Source: Treponema sp.
GTDB lineage: Bacteria; Spirochaetota; Spirochaetia; Treponematales; Treponemataceae
Direction of reading: 5' to 3'
NCBI GenBank assembly: GCA_018385415.1
Contig: JAHAZA010000039.1
Span: 1-24,043, forward strand
Length of the DNA: 24,043 nt
Below, one piece after another: positions 14,794-22,533 of the stretch (position 1 is the first letter of the stretch; each line of letters starts with the position of its first letter). Both the position numbers and the translations under genes were made by a program. Below the pieces are notes generated by a model, which was not told where the DNA came from, made no database searches, and saw only the letters and a list, made by a program, of their open reading frames with translations.

Positions 14794-15993
14794 ATGAAAA
14801 CAATTATAACAGAAAAAATGGTTTTTGGGGGAGATTGTTTAGCAAAAATTGAAGGAAAAAATGTATTTGTTCCTTTTGCTCTCCCAGGTGAAAAGCTTGA
14901 AGTTGAAATCGTAGAATCTAAAAAAGATTATGATATTGCAAGAATTGTAAACATAATTGAACCTTCACAGAAACGTATAAAGCCTGTCTGTGAATATTAC
15001 ACAAAATGTGGTGGCTGTAATCTTATGCATATTGATTATGACTATCAGATTGAACTAAGAAAACAAATTCTTGCAGATTGTTTTACAAGAAATAAAATTG
15101 AAGTCGGTGAAATTGCTTTCATTGCAGGAGACAGTCTAAATTACCGTGCAAGATTTCAGCTTCATGATGGTTGCCTTGAAGCCAAAAGGTCAAATGAAAA
15201 AATCTTTATAAAGAAATGTGCAGTTGCACAATCTTCAATCAATGAATATTTAGGTAATACAAATTTGGACCAAAGACCAAAGGGGCGCTGCCACCTTTTT
15301 GGTTCGTCAAATGCAACGCCTGATTTTACAATCGCTATTCCTCCAGAAAAGCCAAAGGCACCAGCTCCTAAAAATAAGAAAATAAAACATTATATTCGTC
15401 CAAAATATCAGGGAATCAGTATTGAGCCATCTACCTGTGTTTCTGTAAAAATTCTTGATAAACAGATTATGTTTGATGTTCAGGGATTCTTTCAATCTAA
15501 CCTTCAGGTATTGGAAAAAGCAATAACACTTGCTGTAGCAGATCTTTCAGGAAAAAATGCACTTGATATGTATTCCGGCTGCGGAACTTTTTCTGTTTTT
15601 CTTGCAGAAAAGTTTGAAAAAGTTACTTTGGTTGAACACAATAGAGCTGCCATCGTTTTTGCAGAACAGAATCTTTTAGGAAAAAATCACGATTCATATG
15701 GAATTAGTGGTGAAAAATGGGTTAAAGAAAATTCCGCTTCAATATTATCAAAAATAGGAAACTTTGATGCTGTTGTTATTGACCCTCCACGTTCTGGCAT
15801 AGAAAAAGAAGTTCTTAACTTTTTATGTACTGTAAAACCACCAGTTCTAAGGGTTATTTCATGTGATCCTGTAACTAATGCCCGAGACATTCGTTGTTTA
15901 ATAGATGCAGGATACAAGCTTAAAAAACTATATCTTCTGGATTTTTATCCTCAAACAAGTCATATCGAAAGCCTGTGTTTCCTAGAAATTTAA
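14794..15993 (+). CDS. Fe-S class RNA uracil-5-methyltransferase (RlmD/RlmCD/TrmA family)
   Basis: The enzyme transfers a methyl group from SAM to C5 of a uridine in 23S rRNA (or tRNA). An N-terminal TRAM beta-barrel (about residues 1-58, VFGGDCLAKIEGKNVFVPF) is followed by the [4Fe-4S] cysteines C66, C72, C75 (VCEYYTKCGGCN) and C142. GFFQSN near 230 precedes the SAM-binding ALDMYSGCGTFSVF. The substrate motif VIDPPRSG is present, and the nucleophile Cys is in ISCDPVT near residue 357. Length (399 aa) is slightly short of E. coli RlmD. The Lys/Pro-rich stretch around residues 185-205 is a linker insertion. RlmD, RlmCD and related specificities cannot be separated from sequence, so no symbol is given. 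There is no ribosome-binding site at the ATG. The next gene follows after 15 nt. Confidence 0.93.
   Translation: MKTIITEKMVFGGDCLAKIEGKNVFVPFALPGEKLEVEIVESKKDYDIARIVNIIEPSQKRIKPVCEYYTKCGGCNLMHIDYDYQIELRKQILADCFTRNKIEVGEIAFIAGDSLNYRARFQLHDGCLEAKRSNEKIFIKKCAVAQSSINEYLGNTNLDQRPKGRCHLFGSSNATPDFTIAIPPEKPKAPAPKNKKIKHYIRPKYQGISIEPSTCVSVKILDKQIMFDVQGFFQSNLQVLEKAITLAVADLSGKNALDMYSGCGTFSVFLAEKFEKVTLVEHNRAAIVFAEQNLLGKNHDSYGISGEKWVKENSASILSKIGNFDAVVIDPPRSGIEKEVLNFLCTVKPPVLRVISCDPVTNARDIRCLIDAGYKLKKLYLLDFYPQTSHIESLCFLEI
14803..14811 (-). promoter_or_regulatory. Extended -10 promoter of the hydrolase operon
   Basis: On the minus strand the site reads TGTTATAAT, a perfect extended -10, without a good -35. 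It lies inside codons 4-6 of the divergent gene. The expected start near 14796 gives a leader of about 49 nt ahead of the GGGAG ribosome-binding site of the hydrolase. Confidence 0.55.
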
Positions 15994-16008
15994 TAAAAAA
16001 GAATAAAT

Positions 16009-17790
16009 ATGTATAATAAAATATACAAGTTAATAATATTTATAAGTATTTTTTTTACAGTATTCTCAAATATATATGCTGCTTCAACTGCATCTTCTGA
16101 ATCCATAACAAAAGTGGATGAAATGGATAGAAGCTGGTTCAACGTATTAAGTGGCTCTCCTAGCTCTGCACCTTTAAATACAAACTATGGTTTTCTTATA
16201 GTGGAAGACTCAAAGTTTCTTTCAAGCTATTCAAGAAGCGGACAGAGACTCTGGCAGACAAATACAAAAGCTAAAATTAAAGATATTTCTATTTCAGAAA
16301 CTGAGTTTATTGCTGTAACTAATCAGAATAACCAGTTACAGTTAATTAATCCTTCAGGTCTCGTATTATGGACGAAATCTCTTGGTTTTACTTCACTTTC
16401 TGCTCCTTTTTTTGGATTTGATGGCCGAACCTTTGTAAGGGGAATAAATCAGCTAAGTTGTTTCGGAATAAATGGAATTCAGAAATGGACCATAAAAACT
16501 GATAATCAAAATTCCCTTGAACCTAAACTATTAAATGATGGAAGTATAATTCTCTTTCTTGAAAAAACTCATGACGGAAAAACTTGTGCTTTACGCATAA
16601 GTCCCTTTGGAAATGTTCTGGAAGAGATTGTTTTTCAAGGAAAAGTCGTAAATGCATTTACCTGTGATTCCGGTATCATTCTTGTATTTTCTTCCGGTGA
16701 AATTGGAATGGCATCTATCAAAGCAGATTCTAGTAAAGAAACAGGATTAATCTATTCAAAATGGATTAACAAGAATGTAAAATGTACTGAATATTCTTCA
16801 TGCAGAAAATTGCAAGCGACTAAATACGCAATCTTTACTCCAGGTTATCTTGTTGTAATCAATACAGATAAAGGACAGATTGAAAAATATTTCAATATCC
16901 CAGAAATTACAGATAACAATTATTTGTTCTTCGAATCGATTGATGATAAGTTTGTAATAGCTCAGAATTCTTCCTGTACAGTTTATAATTTATCAGGAAA
17001 GAAAATTAAACACATTCAAATGCCTTCAAAATCAGGAAAATATAAATGGGAATTTTCTTTTTTTATGAATAGCGGTTATCTCACCTTCCTTTCAAAAGAC
17101 TGGACTATTAATTCCTTTAAAATAATTTCAACTTCAAAAGAAAAAGAATCTCCAACTTTTTCTTATTATCAAAGTAAAAAATTAATTTCAGGTTATAAGT
17201 CTTACATCACAAATCTTGACTATAAGCCTGAAAAAAGAACATTTGATGCTGAAAGTTTTAAAGCATTAAAATCAGGTAATTATGGAATAAAAGAAATTGA
17301 TATTTCAAATATTGTTAACACAGTTATAAATTCATATTATGAAAGTAAAACAACTGCATCTATGAACAGAGACACCTTTGAGTTAATTTCAGTCCAATAT
17401 AATTTGGCAGATATGGAAAATATTCTGAACCTGATACCACTTCTACAAAGTCATTATTTTCAACAGAAAATTGCATATTTACTTTCAGTTGAAGATGATA
17501 AAACAATGCTTCTGAAACTTTTAAAAACTGTAAAAGAATGTGGTTATGATCCAGGGGGAGAAATTCTCTCTCAAATTGAACTTCTTGTAAAAAGAACTAA
17601 TCCAAAAGATCAAGTAATTCTTCAATCATGTGCTGATGCAGTTTACGAAATCTGCCGTTTTATGGGACGCCCTGCCTTGTTATCTAAGGGAAAGGAAATT
17701 TTAGGTGGTCTTTTTTATCCACAGTATGACGAATCAACAAAAAAGGCAGCCCGTAGTGCTATGCAAAAACTTGCCGAATTAAATATGTAA
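16009..17790 (+). CDS. Exported beta-propeller-like protein with helical C-terminal domain (593 aa)
   Basis: No named family is recognised. A signal peptide (hydrophobic core about residues 8-22, cleaved near IYAAS) is followed by repeated beta-strand units of about 40 residues (roughly 40-390). Their WxT/WTK endings (LWQTN, LWTKS, KWTIK) are typical of PQQ/quinoprotein-like propellers. The C-terminal 170 residues are helical and look like HEAT-type repeats (around LLKLLKTVKECGYDPGGE and ARSAMQKLAELNM). It is probably a periplasmic protein-protein interaction scaffold. Quinone-binding residues are not evident. It lies 15 nt after the methyltransferase gene and probably shares its transcript. 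Its last codons contain the promoter of the P83/100 gene. The ribosome-binding site is weak. Confidence 0.8.
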   Translation: MYNKIYKLIIFISIFFTVFSNIYAASTASSESITKVDEMDRSWFNVLSGSPSSAPLNTNYGFLIVEDSKFLSSYSRSGQRLWQTNTKAKIKDISISETEFIAVTNQNNQLQLINPSGLVLWTKSLGFTSLSAPFFGFDGRTFVRGINQLSCFGINGIQKWTIKTDNQNSLEPKLLNDGSIILFLEKTHDGKTCALRISPFGNVLEEIVFQGKVVNAFTCDSGIILVFSSGEIGMASIKADSSKETGLIYSKWINKNVKCTEYSSCRKLQATKYAIFTPGYLVVINTDKGQIEKYFNIPEITDNNYLFFESIDDKFVIAQNSSCTVYNLSGKKIKHIQMPSKSGKYKWEFSFFMNSGYLTFLSKDWTINSFKIISTSKEKESPTFSYYQSKKLISGYKSYITNLDYKPEKRTFDAESFKALKSGNYGIKEIDISNIVNTVINSYYESKTTASMNRDTFELISVQYNLADMENILNLIPLLQSHYFQQKIAYLLSVEDDKTMLLKLLKTVKECGYDPGGEILSQIELLVKRTNPKDQVILQSCADAVYEICRFMGRPALLSKGKEILGGLFYPQYDESTKKAARSAMQKLAELNM

Positions 17791-17799
17791 TGGTATAAT
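17771..17799 (+). promoter_or_regulatory. Promoter of the P83/100 gene
   Basis: TTGCCG (17771-17776), a 17-nt spacer, then TGG plus consensus TATAAT (17794-17799), i.e. an extended -10. It sits at the 3' end of the preceding coding region. The start near 17806 leaves a leader of about 33 nt with a strong GGAGG ribosome-binding site. Confidence 0.75.
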
Positions 17800-17838
17800 T
17801 TTAATGTTATTTTAAATATTTATCCTTTTGGAGGAATT

Positions 17839-19563
17839 ATGAATAAGTTTGCAAAATTATTTTTAGCAACAGCATTCATTTTTGCATCTTCTTCTTTATT
17901 TGCAGGAGAAGTTAATGAAGATGAAATTAAATCAATTTCTGATCAGACTATTGTATTTGAAAACTATACAGGTCCTCATCAGAAAATTGATACTCTTGAT
18001 CAGATTAAGGCAATTGGTAGCGGTATTGCTGAAGGATTTAATAAAGATAAGGCTGGAAATTACGGAAAAGACAGCAGATACTATGTCATTCATTCAGTTT
18101 CTGATGAAAATTCCGGAAAACTTGATGCGGACATCTTTGTTATTGGAAGCACTGCAGGTGTAGATCATATTCGTAACCTTCGTCATATTGTTGCTTCTTA
18201 CCTTTCTCAGGCATATGGTTATGCATACGATGATGCATATACAATTGCAACATTCGTTACTGTTTACAATGCAGTTTATCGTGGAAAATTAGATTATTTC
18301 CAGTCAAAGTATAAAAGCGATGTTATAAAAAATCTTTCACAGGATAAAGCTGGTATTGCAATTTCTTATAAAGAATGGCCTGGTTCAACTCAAATGGTTA
18401 TTCCACTTGGAGATTTGAATGGTGGATTAAGTACAGTTGATACATCAGTTATTTCTGATAAAAAAGTTGTTGATTCTATGCGTGAAGAAGATGACAAAGG
18501 CATAGACGAACGCAAGAACATGGTTGATATCAAAGAACGCGAAGCTGAACAGGCTGCAGAAAAAGCTCAGGAAGCACAGAAATCTGCAGCAGAAGAAGAA
18601 AAACAACTTCAGGAAGAAAAGAAAGAATTAGCAGATAAGAAAGATAACGCTTCAAAGAAAGAAACTCAGGCTACAGAAGCACAGAAGAAAGCTGATGAAG
18701 CACAGAAGAAAGCTGACGATGCAAAGAAAACTGCTGACGAAAATCCAAAAGATGCAGAAGCACAGAAAGATGCACAGCAGGCACAAAAAGAAGCTGATAC
18801 AGCTAAGAAAGAAGCCGTTGAAGCACAGAAAGATGCTGAAGAAGCTAAAAAAGATGTTGAAGAACAGGAAAAAGTTGTAAAAGAACAGCAGGAAAAAACT
18901 GATGAAGCTAAAAAAGAAGCTGCAGATGAACAGGCTGTAGCTGATAAAAAGAATACAGAAGCTCAAGATGAAAGAACACAGATTGCACAAGATCAGAAAG
19001 AAGTAATCAAACAGTCTGTTCTTGAAGAAACAACTGCAATTTATGCATTAAAAGTTGTTGATACATCAAATCTTTATTCTGCTATTGTAAAGGTTAACAG
19101 ACTCACAGGTGAAGAATTAAAAACATCTCCTGTAAAAGTAATCAGAAATAGAACTGTATACCCTGCTGGAAATAACTTTATTGCAATTGCCGGTGAATCT
19201 GGAAAGAAATCTGCAGTAAAACTTGTTCAGATTGATAAGACAAATCTTGATATTGTAAAAGAATCAGAAGAAGTTATTGCTGACAATTCTGTACTAGTTC
19301 AAGCTGGATCTGATTATCTTGCAGTGGTTAATAAAAATGGTAAGAATTACCTTGGAAAGTTCAATTCTGAACTTGAGTGTAAGGCAACATCAAATGTTGA
19401 AGTAAATCCAGCAACTCCTGTTGTACCATGTGCAGAAGGATACTGTGTTACTGATACAAATGGTAAAGTAATTATTCTTAATATGTCTGATTTGACAAAA
19501 AAGGAACAGACAACAGCTGGAAAAGCAGTTGATACTATTAAAGCTGCAACTAATGACAGATAA
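17839..19563 (+). CDS. P83/100-family exported antigen
   Basis: This protein matches the plan of the spirochaetal P83/100 antigens (known in Borrelia and Treponema; function unknown). A signal peptide (MNKFAKLFLATAFIFASSSLFA) is followed by a conserved N-terminal domain (about 25-210). It includes FENYTGPHQKIDTLDQI, a RNLRHIVASYLSQAYGY helix and a closing VIPLGDLNGGLSTVDTS. A long Ala/Glu/Lys/Gln-rich coiled coil (about 215-395) with heptad units such as EAQKKAD precedes a beta-rich C-terminal domain (about 400-574) with blade-like repeats. It is probably periplasmic, and the coiled coil may span or tether envelope layers (inference). A strong GGAGGAATT ribosome-binding site precedes the ATG, and the gene has its own promoter. 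It is followed by a strong bidirectional terminator. The family is diagnostic for spirochaetes, hence its weight for placing the organism. Confidence 0.9.
   Translation: MNKFAKLFLATAFIFASSSLFAGEVNEDEIKSISDQTIVFENYTGPHQKIDTLDQIKAIGSGIAEGFNKDKAGNYGKDSRYYVIHSVSDENSGKLDADIFVIGSTAGVDHIRNLRHIVASYLSQAYGYAYDDAYTIATFVTVYNAVYRGKLDYFQSKYKSDVIKNLSQDKAGIAISYKEWPGSTQMVIPLGDLNGGLSTVDTSVISDKKVVDSMREEDDKGIDERKNMVDIKEREAEQAAEKAQEAQKSAAEEEKQLQEEKKELADKKDNASKKETQATEAQKKADEAQKKADDAKKTADENPKDAEAQKDAQQAQKEADTAKKEAVEAQKDAEEAKKDVEEQEKVVKEQQEKTDEAKKEAADEQAVADKKNTEAQDERTQIAQDQKEVIKQSVLEETTAIYALKVVDTSNLYSAIVKVNRLTGEELKTSPVKVIRNRTVYPAGNNFIAIAGESGKKSAVKLVQIDKTNLDIVKESEEVIADNSVLVQAGSDYLAVVNKNGKNYLGKFNSELECKATSNVEVNPATPVVPCAEGYCVTDTNGKVIILNMSDLTKKEQTTAGKAVDTIKAATNDR
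18676..18716 (+). repeat. 21-bp tandem repeat encoding coiled-coil heptads
   Basis: Two identical 20-base copies (18676-18695 and 18697-18716, beginning GAAGCACAGAAG) lie 21 bases apart, so one unit encodes exactly one heptad (EAQKKAD). Degenerate copies continue on both sides through about 18560-18980, as expected for coiled-coil growth by in-frame heptad duplication. Confidence 0.85.
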
Positions 19564-19574
19564 TAATAATTGCT

Positions 19575-19615
19575 AAAAAAAACGCTTGTTTCTTTAAGGA
19601 ACAAGCGTTTTTTTT
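19575..19615. terminator. Bidirectional terminator between P83/100 gene and dnaB
   Basis: A stem of at least 9 bp (ACGCTTGTT at 19582-19590 with AACAAGCGT at 19600-19608) is flanked by A7 on the left and T7 on the right, so each strand reads a hairpin followed by a U run. The dnaB stop codon (19614-19616) lies at its right edge. Confidence 0.92.
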
Positions 19616-20948
19616 AGTTTTCCTGTGCTTTATTTTCAAATTTTGTGTAAGAAGAAAGATACAGGATATCAACATCACCTGTAGGACCGTTACGTTGTTT
19701 AGCAACAATAAGTTTAGCATCTTGTACAGGGTTTTCTTCCTGCTCTGCTGTTTTTCGACGTTCACGATGTAAGAACATAACAACGTCTGCATCCTGTTCA
19801 ATACTACCTGAACCACGGAGCTGATTTAAAGTTGGTTCTTCTCCTTCTGCATCTCGGCTAACCTGACATAGTGCAACAATTGGAATTGCTAGTTCTCGAG
19901 CTAGGGCTTTGAGTGATTTAGAAATCTCTGAAACCTGTTCCCAGACCTGAGTGTTAGGATTATCAGTAGAAATAAGTCCGATATAATCGATAAAGATAAT
20001 TTTTACACCCTGATTAACAACTAGACGACGAGCCATAGCCTTTAAATCAAGAAGCGGCATGTTTGGAACATCAATAATATAAAGAGGTGCTTCATAACAA
20101 CGGCTTGCAGCCTGCTGAAGTTTCTGAAAATCTTCAATACGAAGCATACCACTTTTTAATTTTCCACCAGGAACACGGGCTGTTTGACTTAAAAGACGCT
20201 GTCCAAGCATTAATGCTGACATTTCCAAGCTGAAAAAACCACAAGGGATTTTCTGATCCACAGCAATATATTCCATCATAGAAAGTGCCATAGCTGTTTT
20301 ACCGATAGATGGTCTGGCACCAAGAATAATTAATTCTGAGTTCTGGAAACCACTTGTCATTGTATCAAGCTTAGCAAAGCCAGTTGGAATCCCTGTAAAT
20401 GTACTCTTATTTTTATAATGTTCTTCAACGGCATTAATAGTATCGTTGATGATTTCTTTCATATTATAAACTTTTGTAGTTTGATTTTTATCTGATAATG
20501 TAAAGATTAATTTTTCAGCTTCTTCAATAATTCCGCGACTTTCTTTTGTTTCATTATAAGAAGCAGCTTTTAATTCCTGTGAAATTCGGATAAGCTCACG
20601 TCTTGTACTCTGGTCAAGAACAATTTTAGCATAGTATTCAACGTTTGCTGCAGTTGGAACAAGATCAGTAAGGCTTGCAATATATGCTGCTCCACCAGCT
20701 TCTTCCAACTTACCAGTCTTTGTTAATTCGTTTATTAATGAAAGTGTATCACCATGAATATTCTGTCTGAATAAGGAAATCATGGCTTCATATATAAGTT
20801 TATTTTGATATGAATAAAATTTTTCAGAATCGAGAAGAGATACAACATTTGAAATTGCATCAAAGTTTAATAACAAAGCTCCTAAAGTTGCCTGTTCAGC
20901 TTCAAGATTATGTGGAGGTACTTTGTCTTTTAATTCGTTATAGGCCAT
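19614..20948 (-). CDS. dnaB: Replicative DNA helicase DnaB
   Basis: DnaB is the hexameric helicase that unwinds the replication fork 5' to 3' and binds primase. The N-terminal collar domain starts with PPHNLEAEQATLGALLL. The RecA-like domain has Walker A GARPSIGKT near residue 213, Walker B IIFIDYIGLI near 320, and the SRDAEGEEPTLNQLRGSGSIEQDADVV region with the arginine finger and sensor. Length is 444 aa, near the family norm, and there is no intein. The ATG at 20948 has AAGGAGAAG just upstream. It follows rplI, but a terminator lies in between and no clear promoter is visible in the remaining 37 nt, so expression may rely on read-through. Confidence 0.97.
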   Translation of the reverse strand: MAYNELKDKVPPHNLEAEQATLGALLLNFDAISNVVSLLDSEKFYSYQNKLIYEAMISLFRQNIHGDTLSLINELTKTGKLEEAGGAAYIASLTDLVPTAANVEYYAKIVLDQSTRRELIRISQELKAASYNETKESRGIIEEAEKLIFTLSDKNQTTKVYNMKEIINDTINAVEEHYKNKSTFTGIPTGFAKLDTMTSGFQNSELIILGARPSIGKTAMALSMMEYIAVDQKIPCGFFSLEMSALMLGQRLLSQTARVPGGKLKSGMLRIEDFQKLQQAASRCYEAPLYIIDVPNMPLLDLKAMARRLVVNQGVKIIFIDYIGLISTDNPNTQVWEQVSEISKSLKALARELAIPIVALCQVSRDAEGEEPTLNQLRGSGSIEQDADVVMFLHRERRKTAEQEENPVQDAKLIVAKQRNGPTGDVDILYLSSYTKFENKAQEN

Positions 20949-20984
20949 CTCTTCTCCTTTTTATAGTAAAAAACATTTTAGGGA

Positions 20985-21011
20985 TAAAAAAGCCGAGGAT
21001 TTCTCCCCGGC
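20985..21011 (-). terminator. Terminator of the rpsF-rplI operon
   Basis: On the minus strand, GCCGGGG (21011-21005) pairs with CCTCGGC (20998-20992), seven pairs including one G-U, with a 6-nt loop, followed by six U. It lies 28 nt after the rplI stop and ahead of dnaB. Confidence 0.82.
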
Positions 21012-21039
21012 CCATTTTAATTAAGAATTATTCTAAAAC

Positions 21040-21549
21040 TTATTCAGCTTTAGCTTCTTCTTTCTTTTCTTCTTTAGCAGCTGGAGCAGCTTCTTCCTTT
21101 CCATCCTGTGCTTTTACAGTAAGGTGAACTTCTGCTGTCTGAGCTTCGTAAAGTTTAACAGTAACTTTGAAGTTACCAGTATTTTTGATTGTAAGTCCTG
21201 GGATTTCAATCTTTTTGCGTTCGATTTCGTATCCCTGTTTAGCCAACAATTCCATTACAGACTGTGCTGTAACAGCTCCGTAAAGTTTGCCGTTGTTACC
21301 AGCTGGTACAGCGATTTCAAGTGCAAGTGCTTCAAGTTTTTCTTTAAGACTTGCAGAAGCTGCTCTCTTAGCATCTTTTTTAGCTTCGATTTCTGCTTTT
21401 CTTCCTTCGAAGTAAGCTACTGTAGCTTCATTGTAAGGTACAGCAAGGTTTCTTGGATAGAGGAAGTTGCGGTAGTAACCATTAGCTACTACTTTTACAT
21501 CGCCTTCTTCTCCAAGGTGTTTAACATCTGCGTTAAGAATTACTTTCAT
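21040..21549 (-). CDS. rplI: 50S ribosomal protein L9, with acidic C-terminal extension
   Basis: L9 binds 23S rRNA at the base of the L1 stalk with its N-terminal domain and reaches across to neighbouring ribosomes through a long helix. The N-terminal signature is VKVVANGYYRNFLYPRNLA (residues 18-36). A central Lys/Glu/Ala helix (about 45-75) and the C-terminal domain (VPAGNNGKLYGAVTAQSV) follow. The usual length is about 148 residues; here 169, because of a tail rich in Glu, Lys and Ala (about 148-169) of no known function. The ATG has AGGAGC 9 nt upstream. The gap to rpsR (70 nt) holds a stem-loop. Confidence 0.96.
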   Translation of the reverse strand: MKVILNADVKHLGEEGDVKVVANGYYRNFLYPRNLAVPYNEATVAYFEGRKAEIEAKKDAKRAASASLKEKLEALALEIAVPAGNNGKLYGAVTAQSVMELLAKQGYEIERKKIEIPGLTIKNTGNFKVTVKLYEAQTAEVHLTVKAQDGKEEAAPAAKEEKKEEAKAE

Positions 21550-21572
21550 TTTTCAAGCTCCTATTATTTTAA

Positions 21573-21606
21573 GAAACTGCGTCACCAGGAGTTGGATCGC
21601 AGTTTC
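21573..21606 (-). promoter_or_regulatory. Stem-loop between rpsR and rplI
   Basis: A perfect 9-bp stem (GAAACTGCG with CGCAGTTTC) encloses a 16-nt loop that can pair further (CCA with TGG). No U run follows, so it is not an intrinsic terminator. It sits 13 nt before the AGGAGC ribosome-binding site of rplI, a place for mRNA processing or translational control (inference). Confidence 0.65.
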
Positions 21607-21619
21607 AAAAGATTAAAAA

Positions 21620-21958
21620 TTATTCTGCAACGAATGGCAAAAGACAGATATTGCGAGCGCGTTTAATTTCGCGAGCCAATTCTCTCTGGTGTTTTGCACA
21701 AGTTCCAGTGATACGACGTGGAAGGATCTTACCTCTTTCTGTTGTGTAGCGGCGAAGTCCATCAGCATCTTTATAATCAATTTTTGCTTTGTTTGCACAG
21801 AAACGGCAAACCTTTTTTCTGAAGAAAGTCTTGCCCTTTCCACGAGCTCCGCGACCTTCACCTTCGCGTCCTGCTTCAGCAAGATTAGCTTCGTTTGTTT
21901 CAAGAGCTGCCTGATCTTTATCTTCTACAGACTGTGTTTCAATTGTTTCGTCTGACAT
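21620..21958 (-). CDS. rpsR: 30S ribosomal protein S18, with N-terminal extension
   Basis: S18 pairs with S6 on the platform of the small subunit. The core (about residues 45-112) has CRFCANK, the DGLRRYTTERGKILPRRITG segment, CAKHQRELAREIKRAR and the end LLPF. Four cysteines (C51, C54, C87, C105) are in place to bind zinc, i.e. a Cys-plus S18 type. The usual length is about 75 residues; here 112, because of a roughly 42-residue N-terminal extension: an acidic part (MSDETIETQSVEDKDQ) followed by a Gly/Arg-rich part. The ATG at 21958 has AGGAGA 7 nt upstream, and no internal ATG gives the short form, so the extension is real. Confidence 0.95.
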   Translation of the reverse strand: MSDETIETQSVEDKDQAALETNEANLAEAGREGEGRGARGKGKTFFRKKVCRFCANKAKIDYKDADGLRRYTTERGKILPRRITGTCAKHQRELAREIKRARNICLLPFVAE

Positions 21959-21977
21959 ATTAGTCTCCTCTTAAAAA

Positions 21978-22490
21978 TTAGAACGGAATATCTTCAGGGA
22001 ATCCAGTTTCTCCACCATATGAAATATCATCCATCATAGGTGCATTCATAGAACTATTCATCGAAGAATTACCCATTGGACTGTTCTGTCTTGGCTGGAA
22101 TTTCGGAGCAAAACCCCCAGATGGCTGATCATATCCACCACCGTTTTCCGCTCTTCCACCTAGTAACTGAACATTCTCTGCAATAATTACAATGCGACTG
22201 TTCTTCTGACCGTCTTTTTCCCAACGATCCTGTCTGAGATAACCATCAACAGCAATCTGTTTACCTTTCTGCAAATATGGCTTAAGGTTTTCTGCTGTTT
22301 TTCCCCAAATAGTTACATCAAAGTAACTAACTTCATCAACCCACTGTTCACCATTTTTGCGGCTGCGATTTACAGCGATGCTTACATTTGCTCTGGCTGT
22401 TCCATTTGGAAGATAAGCAAAAGAGCGTTCATCTGAAGTAATATCACGAGTTAAACGACCAATAATATTAACGCGGTTTACATCTGTCAT
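21978..22490 (-). CDS. ssb: Single-stranded DNA-binding protein
   Basis: SSB coats single-stranded DNA at replication and repair sites and recruits partners through its tail. The OB fold spans about residues 1-110, with VNIIGRLTRD, NRSRKNGEQWVDEVSYFDVTIWG and GYLRQDRW. A Gly/Asn/Ser/Met-rich linker (about 115-160) leads to the tip PEDIPF, the docking peptide for partner proteins. The length (170 aa) is typical. The gene lies between rpsF and rpsR, the common bacterial order. Its ATG has AGGAGG about 7 nt upstream. Confidence 0.97.
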   Translation of the reverse strand: MTDVNRVNIIGRLTRDITSDERSFAYLPNGTARANVSIAVNRSRKNGEQWVDEVSYFDVTIWGKTAENLKPYLQKGKQIAVDGYLRQDRWEKDGQKNSRIVIIAENVQLLGGRAENGGGYDQPSGGFAPKFQPRQNSPMGNSSMNSSMNAPMMDDISYGGETGFPEDIPF

Positions 22491-22533
22491 AAAAAGCCTC
22501 CTAAAAATGTTGTTTTGGATTGATTAATTGTTG

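Noticed and set aside
18652..18990. A 112-codon open frame antisense to the P83/100 coiled coil
   Set aside because: It is almost entirely Phe, Leu, Ser, Ile and Cys, the expected antisense reading of Lys/Glu/Ala repeats; it has no ribosome-binding site and no plausible domain.
21124..21666. A 180-codon plus-strand frame over rplI and its leader
   Set aside because: It is a Phe/Ser/Cys-rich antisense reading of L9 and crosses the intergenic stem-loop; coding on the minus strand is certain.
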